In this document: in pieces, positions 1-10,394 of the stretch
How the letters are laid out: each line of letters starts with the position of its first letter
Numbering within the stretch: the first letter of the stretch is position 1
Source of the DNA: Pseudogulbenkiania ferrooxidans 2002
GTDB taxonomy: Bacteria; Pseudomonadota; Gammaproteobacteria; Burkholderiales; Chromobacteriaceae
Length of the DNA stretch: 64,000 bases
Assembly (NCBI RefSeq): GCF_000174355.1
Contig: NZ_ACIS01000003.1
Location: 186,001-250,000, forward strand
Reading direction: 5' to 3'
Translations under genes and position numbers: made by a program
The notes under the pieces: generated by a model
Database searches by the model: none
Told to the model about the DNA's origin: nothing
Seen by the model: the letters and a program-made list of their open reading frames with translations, nothing else

Positions 1-322
1 TGACCATGCCCGGCAGCGGCTTGCGGCACTCGCAGTTGTCGTCCGGGGTATGCGGACAGACCACCACGGCGTCGATGCGGCCGCCGGCCTGGTTGACCAG
101 GCGGTGCATCTTGGTGTGCATGGCGTGCAGCGCGTGCAGGTCGAACAAGCCGCGACCGATGCCCGACTGGTTGGTCGCCACCACGATGCGCCAGCCCGCC
201 TGGGTCAGGTTGGCGATGGCCTCCAGGCTATGGTCGAGCGGCTCCCACTCCAGCGAGTTTTTGACGAAATCGTCGCGATCCTTGTTGATCACGCCGTCAC
301 GATCCAGGATGACTAGTTTCAT
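1..322 (-). CDS. gmhB: D-glycero-beta-D-manno-heptose-1,7-bisphosphate 7-phosphatase, 3' end outside window
   Basis: HAD-family phosphatase of the ADP-heptose (LPS inner core) pathway, removing the C7 phosphate of heptose bisphosphate in the cytoplasm. The first 107 residues are visible. They show the nucleophile motif DRDGV (residues 7-11), the NQSGIGRG motif (51-58) and the Cys/His zinc loop with C89, H91, C97 and C99, which is the GmhB signature rather than that of histidinol phosphatase. The ATG at 322 follows glyS on the same strand after 78 nt, so it is probably the distal gene of the glyQ-X-glyS operon. The protein is cut by the window edge. Confidence 0.9.
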   Translation of the reverse strand, partial: MKLVILDRDGVINKDRDDFVKNSLEWEPLDHSLEAIANLTQAGWRIVVATNQSGIGRGLFDLHALHAMHTKMHRLVNQAGGRIDAVVVCPHTPDDNCECRKPLPGMV

Positions 323-400
323 GGCAGGTTTTTTCTGTCGGTAAAACGGCCAAAGGCGCGGACCCGCCAGCCGGCCGGTCCGCGCCACGCGGTGGCAGAC

Positions 401-2461
401 TCAGTCGGCCAGCAGCGAGATGTCCGCCACGCGGTTGAACAGCTCGGCCAGGCGCGCCAGGAGCGCGATGCGGTTGATTCGCACCGCGCTGTCGTCGGCC
501 ATCACCATCACGCCGTCGAAGAAGGCGTCGACCGGGGCCTTCAGGCTGGCGAGCTGCGCCAGCGCGCCGGCGAAGTCGTGCGCGGCGAACTGCGCATCCA
601 CTTGCGGCGCCAGCTGCTGCACGGCGCCATACAGCGCCTTTTCGGCGTCTTCGGCCAACAGCGCGGGGTTGACCACACCGACTTCACCCTCGGCCTTCTT
701 CAGGATGTTCTTCACCCGCTTGTTGGCCGCCGCCAGCGTGGCAGCTTCCGGCAACTGCTTGAACTGGGCCACGGCGGCCAGCACCGCGCGTACCTCGTCG
801 AGACGGGTCGGTTCCAGCGCCAGCACGGCGTCGATTTCGTCCACCTTGTAGTCGGCGGCGAGGAAGTTCTTCAGGCGCTCGAGGCAGAACGCGAACACCT
901 CGTCGGCCACGCTGGCCGACAGCTTGTTAGCCGGGAACGAATCGTGGGTGTCGACGATCAGCTGCTTCAGGTCGAGCGGCGTATCCAGCACCATGCGCAG
1001 CACGCCCAGCGCGGCACGGCGCAGTGCGAACGGATCCTTGTCGCCGGTCGGCACCAGGCCGATGCCCCAGATACCGACGATGGTTTCCAGCTTGTCGGCC
1101 AGCGCCACGGAGAGCGCCACCGGACCGTGCGGCAGGCTGTCGCCGGCGAAGCGCGGGTGGTAGTGGCCTTCGATGGCCGCAGCCACCGCTTCGTGCTCGC
1201 CGTCGTGGCGGGCGTAGTACATGCCCATGATGCCCTGCAGCTCGGGAAACTCGCCGACCATGTCGGACACCAGGTCGGCCTTCGCCAGGTAGGCGGCGCG
1301 GCGGGCGTCGTCGACGTTGGCGCCGAGCTTGCCGGCGATGGTGCCGGCCAGGTTCTGCAGGCGTTCGACGCGTTCGAGCTGGCTGCCGATCTTGTTGTGG
1401 TAGACCACGTCGGCCAGGCGCGGCAGGCGCGATTCGAGGCGGACTTTCTGGTCCTGCTCGAAGAAGAACTTGGCGTCGGAGAGACGCGCGCGCAGCACGC
1501 GCTCGTTGCCGTGGATGATGTGCGACGGGTCGGTCGCCTCGAGGTTGGATACCAAGAGGAAGCGGTTCATCAGCTTGCCGTGGGCGTCCAGCAGCGGGAA
1601 GTACTTCTGGTTCTGCTGCATGGTCAGGATCAGGCACTCCTGCGGCACCTTGAGGAATTCGGCTTCGAAGCCGGCTTCCAGCACCACCGGCCACTCCACC
1701 AGCGCGGTGACTTCGTCGACCAGCGCCTGCTCGGCGGCGATCACGGCACCGAGCTTGGCCGAGGCTTCGGCCAGGCGATGGCGGATCAGTTCGCGGCGCG
1801 CCTCGAAACTCGCCACCACCTTGCCCTGCTCGTACAGCACGCGGGCGTAGCTGTCGGCATCGGGCAGCGTCACTTCACCGGCGGACAGGAAGCGATGGCC
1901 CAGCGTGGCGCGGCGGCTCTTGAGCCCCAGCACCTCGCCCGCGATCAGCTCGCTGCCGTGCAGCAACACCAGGCCGTGCACCGGGCGCACGAACTGGTGT
2001 TCGGAATCGCCCCAGCGCATCAGTTTGGGTGCCGGCAGCTTCTTCAGCGCCAGCGCGACGATGTCGGACAGCACCGCCGCGAGCGGCTGGCCGGCCTTGA
2101 CGCTGCGGTAGGCGTAAACGTCCTGTTTGCCGTCGCTCATGGTGGAAAGTTCGCTCACCTCGACGCCGCAGGAGCGGGCGAAACCGGCCAGCGCCGGGGT
2201 CGGCTGGCCATCCTTCATGCCGGCGGCGACCGCCGGGCCTTTCTTGACGATGGTCTGATCCGGCTGCACCGCCAGCACCGCGGGCAGGGTCAGGGCCAGA
2301 CGGCGCGGCGAGGCGAAGACGTGGGCGCTGGCGTCGGCGGCGACGAACTGCAGTTTTTTCAGTTCGTCGGTGATGGTCTGGGCAAAGCTTGCCGCCAGCT
2401 TGGGCAGGGCCTTGGGCGGCAGTTCCTCGGTGAGGAGTTCGATCAGCAGGGTCGGGTTCAT
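401..2461 (-). CDS. glyS: Glycyl-tRNA synthetase beta subunit
   Basis: Beta subunit of the alpha2beta2 bacterial glycyl-tRNA synthetase, which contributes tRNA recognition. The 686 residues match the usual family length (E. coli about 689). The N-terminus MNPTLLIELLTEELPPKAL and the internal segment around LALADKLETIVGIWGIG are family hallmarks. The ATG overlaps the stop of the upstream gene as ATGA, so translation is coupled. One copy of the dispersed 11-mer (649-659) lies inside, encoding L-A-E with a TTG leucine codon. Confidence 0.97.
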   Translation of the reverse strand: MNPTLLIELLTEELPPKALPKLAASFAQTITDELKKLQFVAADASAHVFASPRRLALTLPAVLAVQPDQTIVKKGPAVAAGMKDGQPTPALAGFARSCGVEVSELSTMSDGKQDVYAYRSVKAGQPLAAVLSDIVALALKKLPAPKLMRWGDSEHQFVRPVHGLVLLHGSELIAGEVLGLKSRRATLGHRFLSAGEVTLPDADSYARVLYEQGKVVASFEARRELIRHRLAEASAKLGAVIAAEQALVDEVTALVEWPVVLEAGFEAEFLKVPQECLILTMQQNQKYFPLLDAHGKLMNRFLLVSNLEATDPSHIIHGNERVLRARLSDAKFFFEQDQKVRLESRLPRLADVVYHNKIGSQLERVERLQNLAGTIAGKLGANVDDARRAAYLAKADLVSDMVGEFPELQGIMGMYYARHDGEHEAVAAAIEGHYHPRFAGDSLPHGPVALSVALADKLETIVGIWGIGLVPTGDKDPFALRRAALGVLRMVLDTPLDLKQLIVDTHDSFPANKLSASVADEVFAFCLERLKNFLAADYKVDEIDAVLALEPTRLDEVRAVLAAVAQFKQLPEAATLAAANKRVKNILKKAEGEVGVVNPALLAEDAEKALYGAVQQLAPQVDAQFAAHDFAGALAQLASLKAPVDAFFDGVMVMADDSAVRINRIALLARLAELFNRVADISLLAD
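649..659 (+). repeat. CTTCGGCCAAC dispersed 11-mer, coding copy in glyS
   Basis: Exact copy read on the + strand. In glyS, on the opposite strand, it encodes part of L-L-A-E-D. Confidence 0.7.
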
Positions 2462-2898
2462 GGTCTGTTGGATTTCTTGCTGGAAGCGGTTTTGCCGGCG
2501 GCGCAGACGACGCGCATCATGGCATCGGCCACCGAGTTTTCATAAACGGGTTGCCAGGTCCAGCTGTAGCGCGGCAGCGGGTACAGCGTCGACCAGACGT
2601 GGCGGTTGGACGCCGTGTAGTAGGCCGAGGAGACGAAGGCGTACCGGTACTTGGCACAATCGGCGTAACCGGTGGTACGGCGGATGTGGAAGTTCACGTC
2701 GTAGCCTTTTTCGTACTGGCGCTCGGCAAACCGCTCCTGGTTGACGAAATGGATCAGCCCGTCTTCGCGCCAGATGGACGCCAGGTCCACCGCCAGTTCG
2801 AGCGCCTCGCCCTGGCGGTACACCGACCAGTCGGCGAGCGGCGCCGCCTGCGCGGACAGCGCAAGCGCGGCAAGACAGAGTCCAACCCACGTCTTCAT
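2458..2898 (-). CDS. Secreted protein resembling surface-adhesin E family, inside the glyQ-glyS operon
   Basis: Exported protein of 146 residues starting MKTWVGLCLAALALSAQAA, a clear Sec signal peptide with cleavage near AQA-A. An in-frame start six codons upstream would lie inside the preceding signals and is less likely. The mature part has a pattern I associate with the Adhesin_E family (vdlaSIwr..., a central YADCAKYRY and a C-terminal S..dammrvvCA), with two cysteines that could form a disulfide. It sits 2 nt after glyQ and overlaps glyS by 4 nt, so it is co-translated with the synthetase subunits. Family membership is by eye; the function is unknown. Confidence 0.65.
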   Translation of the reverse strand: MKTWVGLCLAALALSAQAAPLADWSVYRQGEALELAVDLASIWREDGLIHFVNQERFAERQYEKGYDVNFHIRRTTGYADCAKYRYAFVSSAYYTASNRHVWSTLYPLPRYSWTWQPVYENSVADAMMRVVCAAGKTASSKKSNRP

Positions 2899-2900
2899 GG

Positions 2901-3791
2901 TCAGGCCTTCTGGCACATCGGGAAACCCAGCGCCTCGCGCGAGTCGTAGTAGGCCTGAGCGACCTGACGGGCAAGGTTGCGGATACGTCCGATGTAGGCG
3001 GCGCGTTCGGTCACCGAGATGGCGCCGCGCGCGTCGAGCAGGTTGAAGGTGTGGCCGGCCTTGAGGATGGTCTCGTAACCCGGCAGCGGCAGCCCGGCGT
3101 CGAGCAGGCGCTTGGCTTCCGCCTCGTAGTCGGTGAACTGCTGGAACAGCAGCGCGACGTTGCTGTGCTCGAAGGCAAATTTGGACTGCTCGACTTCATT
3201 CTGCAGGAACACGTTGCCGTAGCTCAGCTCGCGGCCGTCCGGCATGCGCGCCCACACCAGGTCGTAAACGTTCTCGACGCCCTGCAGGTACATCGCCAGA
3301 CGCTCCAGGCCGTAGGTCAGCTCGCCCAGCACCGGCTTGCACTCCAGGCCACCGACTTGCTGGAAGTAGGTGAACTGCGTCACTTCCATACCGTTGAGCC
3401 ACACTTCCCAGCCCAGGCCCCAGGCGCCCAGCGTCGGGTTTTCCCAGTCGTCCTCGACGAAGCGGATGTCGTGCACGGTCGGATCGATGCCCAGTTCCTT
3501 CAAGGAGCCGAGGTAGAGATCCTGCAGGTTGGGCGGCGACGGCTTGATCACCACCTGATACTGGTGGTGCTGGAACAGGCGGTTGGGGTTCTCGCCATAG
3601 CGGCCGTCCTTGGGGCGGCGCGACGGTTGCACGTAGGCGGCCGCCCACGGCTCGGGGCCCAGGGCGCGCAGGAAGGTGGCGGTGTGCGAGGTGCCGGCAC
3701 CGACTTCGGTATCGTACGGCTGCAACAGTGCGCAGCCCTGACGGTTCCAGTAGTTCTGCAGCGTGAGGATGATTTCCTGGAAAGTGAGCAT
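2901..3791 (-). CDS. glyQ: Glycyl-tRNA synthetase alpha subunit
   Basis: Catalytic alpha subunit of the tetrameric glycyl-tRNA synthetase, forming glycyl-adenylate. The start [20 protein letters not shown] is the canonical N-terminus and gives 296 residues, the usual length. A 70-residue upstream in-frame extension is not family-like and was discarded. The segments [29 protein letters not shown] and TYFQQVGG are the conserved class II core. It is the first gene of the operon with the adhesin-like gene, glyS and probably gmhB. Confidence 0.97.
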   Translation of the reverse strand: MLTFQEIILTLQNYWNRQGCALLQPYDTEVGAGTSHTATFLRALGPEPWAAAYVQPSRRPKDGRYGENPNRLFQHHQYQVVIKPSPPNLQDLYLGSLKELGIDPTVHDIRFVEDDWENPTLGAWGLGWEVWLNGMEVTQFTYFQQVGGLECKPVLGELTYGLERLAMYLQGVENVYDLVWARMPDGRELSYGNVFLQNEVEQSKFAFEHSNVALLFQQFTDYEAEAKRLLDAGLPLPGYETILKAGHTFNLLDARGAISVTERAAYIGRIRNLARQVAQAYYDSREALGFPMCQKA

Positions 3792-4324
3792 GTCGCGTAT
3801 CACGAGTGAAGGGTAAAGGCCGATTCTACCGATTACCGTGGAGCGGGAAAAGCAAACGGCAGGCCAAAACGGCCTGCCGTGCGCAGGAAATGGGGTTGGC
3901 GTGAAAAAATGCTGTCCAGTTAATGCATAAAGTTTGGACTCATCCCGACACAGAAAAGGGCTAGCCCGTCGTTGCAGCAAGGCAGCGCCATGGCAATACA
4001 CCTCCCAACGCAGCCGATCCGCCCTTCCGCCACGCCGTCTGGATGGCGGACGGCGAGGTTTTAAGCCGCCGGCTGTTTGAGTGCCGCGACGTTAGCGCGG
4101 CGCGAGTTCCGGCGGCGCCTCGCCGGCCGGCAGCCAGGCGGACAGTAGCCGCGGCGGGCTCGCCTTGGGAGCGTCAATGGGCTTGGCGAGACAAGCCCCT
4201 CGACCCGCCGGCCGGGCGGGACCGGCAACGCCGACATGGCAAACAACGCTGGCAACCGTCCGGCACGCTCGAACACAACCTCATCCATCACACCGCACGG
4301 CAGGAGCCGCTGTGCCGACTTCTG
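3792..4324. other. Intergenic region between glyQ and tdh
   Basis: 533 bp without a gene I can support. It holds the hairpin at 3856-3880, an inverted repeat cgccgtc/gacggcg at 4033-4055 and a 7-bp inverted repeat at 4181-4200. A 76-codon minus-strand ORF (4061-4291) is Arg/Pro/Ala-rich, lacks a ribosome-binding site and looks like a chance ORF in GC-rich DNA. Confidence 0.6.
3856..3880 (-). terminator. Hairpin 65 nt upstream of glyQ, terminator or leader attenuator
   Basis: Perfect 10-bp stem (acggcaggcc / ggcctgccgt) with a 5-nt loop. On the minus strand it is followed by TTTGCTTTT. It could end transcription arriving from tdh, or act as an attenuator in the glyQ leader if the promoter lies further upstream. 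Confidence 0.55.
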
Positions 4325-5356
4325 CTACCCCCCCTGCCAGTCGAGAATCACCTTCCCGCTCTGCCCGGACAGCATCGCGGCAAAGCCTTGCTCGAAGTCG
4401 TCGACCTTGAAATGGTGGGTGATGATCGGGTCCAGATTCAGCCCGGACTGCAGCAGCGCCACCATCTTGTACCAGGTCTCGAACATCTCGCGGCCGTAGA
4501 TGCCCTTGATCTCGAGGCCCTTGAAGATCACCTGGTTCCAGTCGATGGCGGTGTTCTCGGGCGGAATGCCCAGCAGCGCAATCTTGCCGCCGTGGTTCAT
4601 GGTTTCCAGCATCTGACGGAAGGCCTGCGGGTTGCCGGACATTTCCAGGCCGACGTCGAAGCCCTCGGTCATGTGCAGTTCACCCATCACCGTTTTCAAG
4701 TCCTCGGTGGCGACGTTGACGGTGCGGCTGGCGCCCATCTTGCGAGCCAGTTCCAGACGGTAGTCGTTGACGTCGGTGATCACCACGTGGCGCGCGCCGA
4801 CGTGGCGGGCGATGGCCACCGCCATGATGCCGATCGGGCCGGCGCCGGTGATCAGCACGTCCTCGCCGACCAGGTTGAAGCTCAATGCCGTATGCACCGC
4901 GTTGCCGAATGGGTCGAAGATCGACGCCAGGTCGTCGGAGATGTCGTCCGGGATCGGGAAGGCGTTGAACGCCGGGATCACCAGGTACTCGGCGAACGCA
5001 CCGGGACGGTTCACGCCGACGCCGATGGTGTTGCGGCACAGGTGGCGGCGCCCGGCTCGGCAGTTGCGGCAATAGCCGCAGGTGATGTGGCCTTCGCCGG
5101 AAACGCGCTGGCCGAGCGTGAAGCCCTGCACTTCCGAGCCGATGCCGGCGACCACGCCGACATATTCGTGGCCGACGTGCATCGGCACCGGGATGGTCTT
5201 CTGCGCCCACTCGTCCCAGTTCCAGATGTGGATGTCGGTGCCGCAGATGGCGGTCTTGGAGATCTTGATCAACAAATCGTTGTGGCCGATTTCCGGCACG
5301 GGAACGTCGGTCATCGACAGGCCGCGTTCGGCTTTCAGTTTGGCAAGCGCCTTCAT
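4325..5356 (-). CDS. tdh: L-threonine 3-dehydrogenase
   Basis: NAD-dependent zinc dehydrogenase oxidising L-threonine to 2-amino-3-oxobutyrate, the first step of threonine conversion to glycine and acetyl-CoA. The 343 residues match E. coli Tdh (341). Catalytic zinc ligands are C38, H63 and E64; structural zinc cysteines are C93, C96, C99 and C107; the NAD-binding GAGPIG is at 171-176. It is the second gene of a kbl-tdh operon, 109 nt after kbl. The product is unstable and is normally passed directly to Kbl, which fits the pairing. Confidence 0.97.
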   Translation of the reverse strand: MKALAKLKAERGLSMTDVPVPEIGHNDLLIKISKTAICGTDIHIWNWDEWAQKTIPVPMHVGHEYVGVVAGIGSEVQGFTLGQRVSGEGHITCGYCRNCRAGRRHLCRNTIGVGVNRPGAFAEYLVIPAFNAFPIPDDISDDLASIFDPFGNAVHTALSFNLVGEDVLITGAGPIGIMAVAIARHVGARHVVITDVNDYRLELARKMGASRTVNVATEDLKTVMGELHMTEGFDVGLEMSGNPQAFRQMLETMNHGGKIALLGIPPENTAIDWNQVIFKGLEIKGIYGREMFETWYKMVALLQSGLNLDPIITHHFKVDDFEQGFAAMLSGQSGKVILDWQGG

Positions 5357-5409
5357 GGTGTCATCCTGTGGCGAGGGCGGCCGAAGGATCGCTTCGACCC
5401 GCCTTTAAG

Positions 5410-5447
5410 GCCGATCCCGTCTGGCGGCTGTAGCGCTCGGGATCGGC
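5410..5447 (-). other. Intercistronic hairpin between kbl and tdh
   Basis: Perfect 10-bp arms (gccgatcccg 5410-5419, cgggatcggc 5438-5447) around an 18-nt loop. There is no U-run on the minus strand, so it is more likely an mRNA-stability or processing hairpin than a terminator. Confidence 0.5.
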
Positions 5448-5465
5448 ACGGGAGTCATTCGAAAG

Positions 5466-6665
<1,200 letters not shown>

Positions 6666-6870
6666 CGTGCACGTTCCCTGTGTGGTCGGCGTGGGGCCGG
6701 GCGGGATCACCGCCATCCGGCCGTCATCGTTCTGACCCCATTCTAGACCAGCGTCGCGGCCATGATCAGACACAGTTGCCGGCGATTTGGCCGGGGTGGC
6801 TGTCACTGTCCGAGACGGCGCCGGCCGCCCGGTCCGATGGCAGGCACGGCCTAGCGGCGCCGGTCCCGCC

Positions 6871-6897
6871 AAAACAAAACCCGCCACGCGGGCGGGT
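6871..6897 (-). terminator. Rho-independent terminator of hemB
   Basis: 7-bp stem acccgcc/ggcgggt (6879-6897) with a 5-nt loop, followed on the minus strand by TTTTGTTTT. Confidence 0.8.
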
Positions 6898-6909
6898 CGG
6901 GAAGGAAAC

Positions 6910-6920
6910 GTTGGCCGAAG
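6910..6920 (-). repeat. CTTCGGCCAAC dispersed 11-mer, trailer of hemB
   Basis: Exact copy on the minus strand, 2 nt after the hemB stop and before its terminator. Confidence 0.75.
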
Positions 6921-6922
6921 GC

Positions 6923-7987
<1,065 letters not shown>

Positions 7988-8040
7988 CTAGCTTAACAAG
8001 CCCGCCGCCACCCGACCAGCCGGCGGGGAGAACAGGCTGT

Positions 8041-8298
8041 TCAGCGCGGACGATCCATGTCCTTCTTCGGGCCCTCGGCCTCGTTCTTTTTTTCTCCGGC
8101 AGCCGGTGCCGGCTTCTTGCCCCAATCGTCGTCCTCGCCCTCTTCCTCGTCGTCGAATTTGTATGGCTGCGGCACCACGCCCGGCGGCAGCTTGATCGGC
8201 GGTTCCTTGTGCGCGAGGCGCGCCAGGGTGCCGATCACCGACACCAGCGGCGCCCCGATCACCACCACCCAGAACCACGTGCTGTGAAAGATATCCAT
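8041..8298 (-). CDS. Small acidic single-pass membrane protein, unknown function
   Basis: 85 residues: an N-terminal membrane segment (about residues 5-27, WFWVVVIGAPLVSVIGTL), then a proline-rich stretch (KEPPIKLPPGVVPQPYKF), a run of aspartate/glutamate (about 50-61) and a charged Lys/Glu/Ala tail. Topology is probably N-out with a cytoplasmic acidic tail. I do not recognise the family. It lies 116 nt upstream of hemB on the same strand and may share its transcript. A GAGG ribosome-binding site is separated from the ATG by a copy of the dispersed 11-mer. Confidence 0.7.
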   Translation of the reverse strand: MDIFHSTWFWVVVIGAPLVSVIGTLARLAHKEPPIKLPPGVVPQPYKFDDEEEGEDDDWGKKPAPAAGEKKNEAEGPKKDMDRPR

Positions 8299-8299
8299 G

Positions 8300-8310
8300 C
8301 TTCGGCCAAC
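8300..8310 (+). repeat. CTTCGGCCAAC dispersed 11-mer, leader copy
   Basis: Exact copy beginning 2 nt upstream of the start codon at 8298 on the opposite strand and filling the spacer after GAGG. Confidence 0.75.
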
Positions 8311-8436
8311 CTCTTGTCCGTGCCGGCATGCGCCGGCCAGTGATTTCGATACTTTCATTTTACGCCGAGTTGGCCGCTCGCTTCCGTCTCGCGTAGGGAT
8401 GGTTTGCAATGCGGCTTGCCGGTAGAATTCCGCGAC

Positions 8437-8526
8437 AGGAGATGGCATGCCTCCTTGTAACCGCCCCCGGGGCTGATGATGCCTACACGGATTCCTCGAC
8501 CGGCAGGAGGTGTAGGTACGTATCCG
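8437..8526 (+). promoter_or_regulatory. Fluoride riboswitch (crcB motif) and expression platform
   Basis: The aptamer runs 8437-8488: AGGAGATGGCATGCCTCCT, then an AACCGCC segment and the invariant GGGGCTGATGATGCCTACA. The layout (GGAGATGGCAT...CCTCC, then CTGATGATGCCTAC) is that of the known fluoride riboswitch. Just downstream, GTGTAGG (8510-8516) is complementary to CCTACAC at 8482-8488, part of the aptamer. This predicts an alternative hairpin that would break the pseudoknot when fluoride is absent. The next gene on the strand is a CLC-type fluoride exporter, as expected. The exact switching mechanism is inferred. Confidence 0.92.
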
Positions 8527-8580
8527 ACAGCCCGCCGCCTGTCCAGGTTTGTGCCTCCAGCCCACACTCACTGAACACGC

Positions 8581-9915
8581 ATGAAACACGCCCAACGTCC
8601 CGAGCAGATCGACCTGCTACCCTACCTCGGCAAATGGCTGCTGCTGGCCAGCGCCGTCGCCGCGCTCGCAGGTTCCGCTTCCGCCTTGTTCCTGTTCGCC
8701 CTCGACTGGGCCACGGCCACCCGCATCGCGCAGCGCTGGCTGATCGCGCAGCTGCCGCTAGCCGGCTTCGGCGTCGGCTGGCTCTACCTGCGCTTCGGGC
8801 AGCGCGTCGAGGCCGGCAACAACCTGCTGATCGACGAGATCCACGACCCGAAGAGGGTCATCCCGCTGCGCATGGCGCCCCTGGTACTGGGCGGCACCGT
8901 GCTCTCCCACCTGTTCGGCGCCTCGGTGGGGCGCGAGGGAACGGCGGTGCAGATGGGGGGGGCGCTGGCCGACCAGTTCACCCACCTGTTCAAGCTGCGC
9001 CACGAGGATCGCCGCATCATCCTGATGGCGGGCATCAGCGCGGGCTTCGCCTCGGTGTTCGGCACACCGCTGGCCGGCGCCATCTTCGGGCTGGAAGTGC
9101 TCGCCATCGGCCGGCTGCGCTACGACGCCATCCTGCCCTGCATGGTGGCGGCGATCGTGGCCGACCAGGTCGGCCTGCTGTGGGGCGTGCATCACACCCG
9201 CTACGTCATCCCCTTCATCCCGCCGCTATCGGCCTGGGGGCTGGCGGCGACGGTGATCGCCGGGATGCTGTTCGGTCTCACCGGCAAGGTCTTCGCCGAC
9301 CTCACCCACGGCCTGGGCGGCTGGATCAAGCAGCGCATCGGCTACGCCCCGCTGCGACCGCTGCTGGGAGGGATGGTGATCGCCGCCGCCGTTTACCTGC
9401 TGGGCGCCGACCGCTATATCGGGCTTGGCGTTCCGACCATCGTGGAAGCCTTCCAGCAACCGCTGGCGCCATACGACTTCGCCGCCAAGATGGCCTTCAC
9501 CGTCGCCTCGCTGGGCAGCGGCTTCAAGGGCGGCGAGGTCACCCCCCTGTTCTACATCGGGGCGACGCTCGGCAACGCCCTGGCGCCGCTGCTCGGCATG
9601 CCCCTGCCCCTGCTGGCCGGCATCGGTTTCGTCGCGGTGTTCGCCGGCGCCGCCAACACCCCGATCGCCTCGACACTGATGGCGATGGAACTCTTCGGCA
9701 GCGAGATCGGCGTCTACGCCAGCATCGCCTGCGTGGTGAGCTACCTGTTTTCCGGGCACACCGGCATCTACCGCTCGCAGCGCGTCGGCCACGCCAAGCA
9801 CCGCGACACGCCGGAGGGCATCAAGCTGGGCGAGCTGCCCGCCTACCGCCAGCAGGCGCTGCAGCGCACGGCCCCGCCCTCCGCCCAGCCGGGTGAGGAC
9901 AACGCGCGCCACTGA
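8581..9915 (+). CDS. CLC-family fluoride/proton antiporter
   Basis: Inner-membrane CLC channel-fold protein of 444 residues. The helix-N-terminus motif that is GSGIP in chloride transporters is GNNLLIDE here (79-86), and the second motif is GREGTAVQ (117-124) rather than GREGPTVQ. Both are features of the fluoride-specific CLC-F branch. GSGFKGGEVTPLF (about 312-324) is the third conserved loop. A TGA lies in frame 9 nt upstream of the ATG, which fixes the start at or after 8581. The fluoride riboswitch about 90 nt upstream independently supports fluoride efflux as the role. Confidence 0.93.
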   Translation: MKHAQRPEQIDLLPYLGKWLLLASAVAALAGSASALFLFALDWATATRIAQRWLIAQLPLAGFGVGWLYLRFGQRVEAGNNLLIDEIHDPKRVIPLRMAPLVLGGTVLSHLFGASVGREGTAVQMGGALADQFTHLFKLRHEDRRIILMAGISAGFASVFGTPLAGAIFGLEVLAIGRLRYDAILPCMVAAIVADQVGLLWGVHHTRYVIPFIPPLSAWGLAATVIAGMLFGLTGKVFADLTHGLGGWIKQRIGYAPLRPLLGGMVIAAAVYLLGADRYIGLGVPTIVEAFQQPLAPYDFAAKMAFTVASLGSGFKGGEVTPLFYIGATLGNALAPLLGMPLPLLAGIGFVAVFAGAANTPIASTLMAMELFGSEIGVYASIACVVSYLFSGHTGIYRSQRVGHAKHRDTPEGIKLGELPAYRQQALQRTAPPSAQPGEDNARH

Positions 9916-10394
9916 AACCCCTCGCCGCGCCGCCCCCCTTTACCGCACGTCTTGCCCTACGGGGCAGGACGGCGCTCGACTCCCCAGCCCTGATACCACG
10001 ACGCCGGGGCGCTTCTCCCCGGCCTGCCCTACCTCATTTCACCCTCTCCTTATGGTGTGGCGGGCGCGCTTCGCCACGCCCGCCGGTGGCTACGACACGG
10101 AGCCCTTGCAGAGCCGCCACCGGCAAAATGCAAATTGCAACATAACCTGTAAAGTTCAAAAATTTAAGTTTTTTATACTAATAAAATAGAAATATATAGT
10201 GAAAAATTTACAATATTAGTTTTTATACTATGCCTTCTCGCTGGACACCAATTCCAGCGAACAAGACCGCATCGAGCGCCCACCTGCGCTCGCCCGGTCC
10301 ATAACAAGCAGCCGCTCAGTGCTGCACGAAATAAGGCGGCGCCACGGCCAGATCGGCCCGGACGCCCTTCCCCGCTCAAAGATGGAGAAACCTG
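9916..10394. other. Intergenic region with AT-rich island upstream of the permease
   Basis: 479 bp. A tgccc/gggca hairpin lies at about 9953-9966 without a U-run. From about 10130 to 10240 the base composition turns sharply AT-rich, unlike its surroundings. It contains a near-exact direct repeat, agttttttatacta at 10167-10180 and agtttttatacta at 10218-10230. These may be promoter elements or operator sites for the downstream permease. No gene was seen. Confidence 0.6.

Noticed and set aside
4061-4291. 76-codon minus-strand ORF between glyQ and tdh
   Set aside because: Arg/Pro-rich composition, no ribosome-binding site, no signal peptide or motif.
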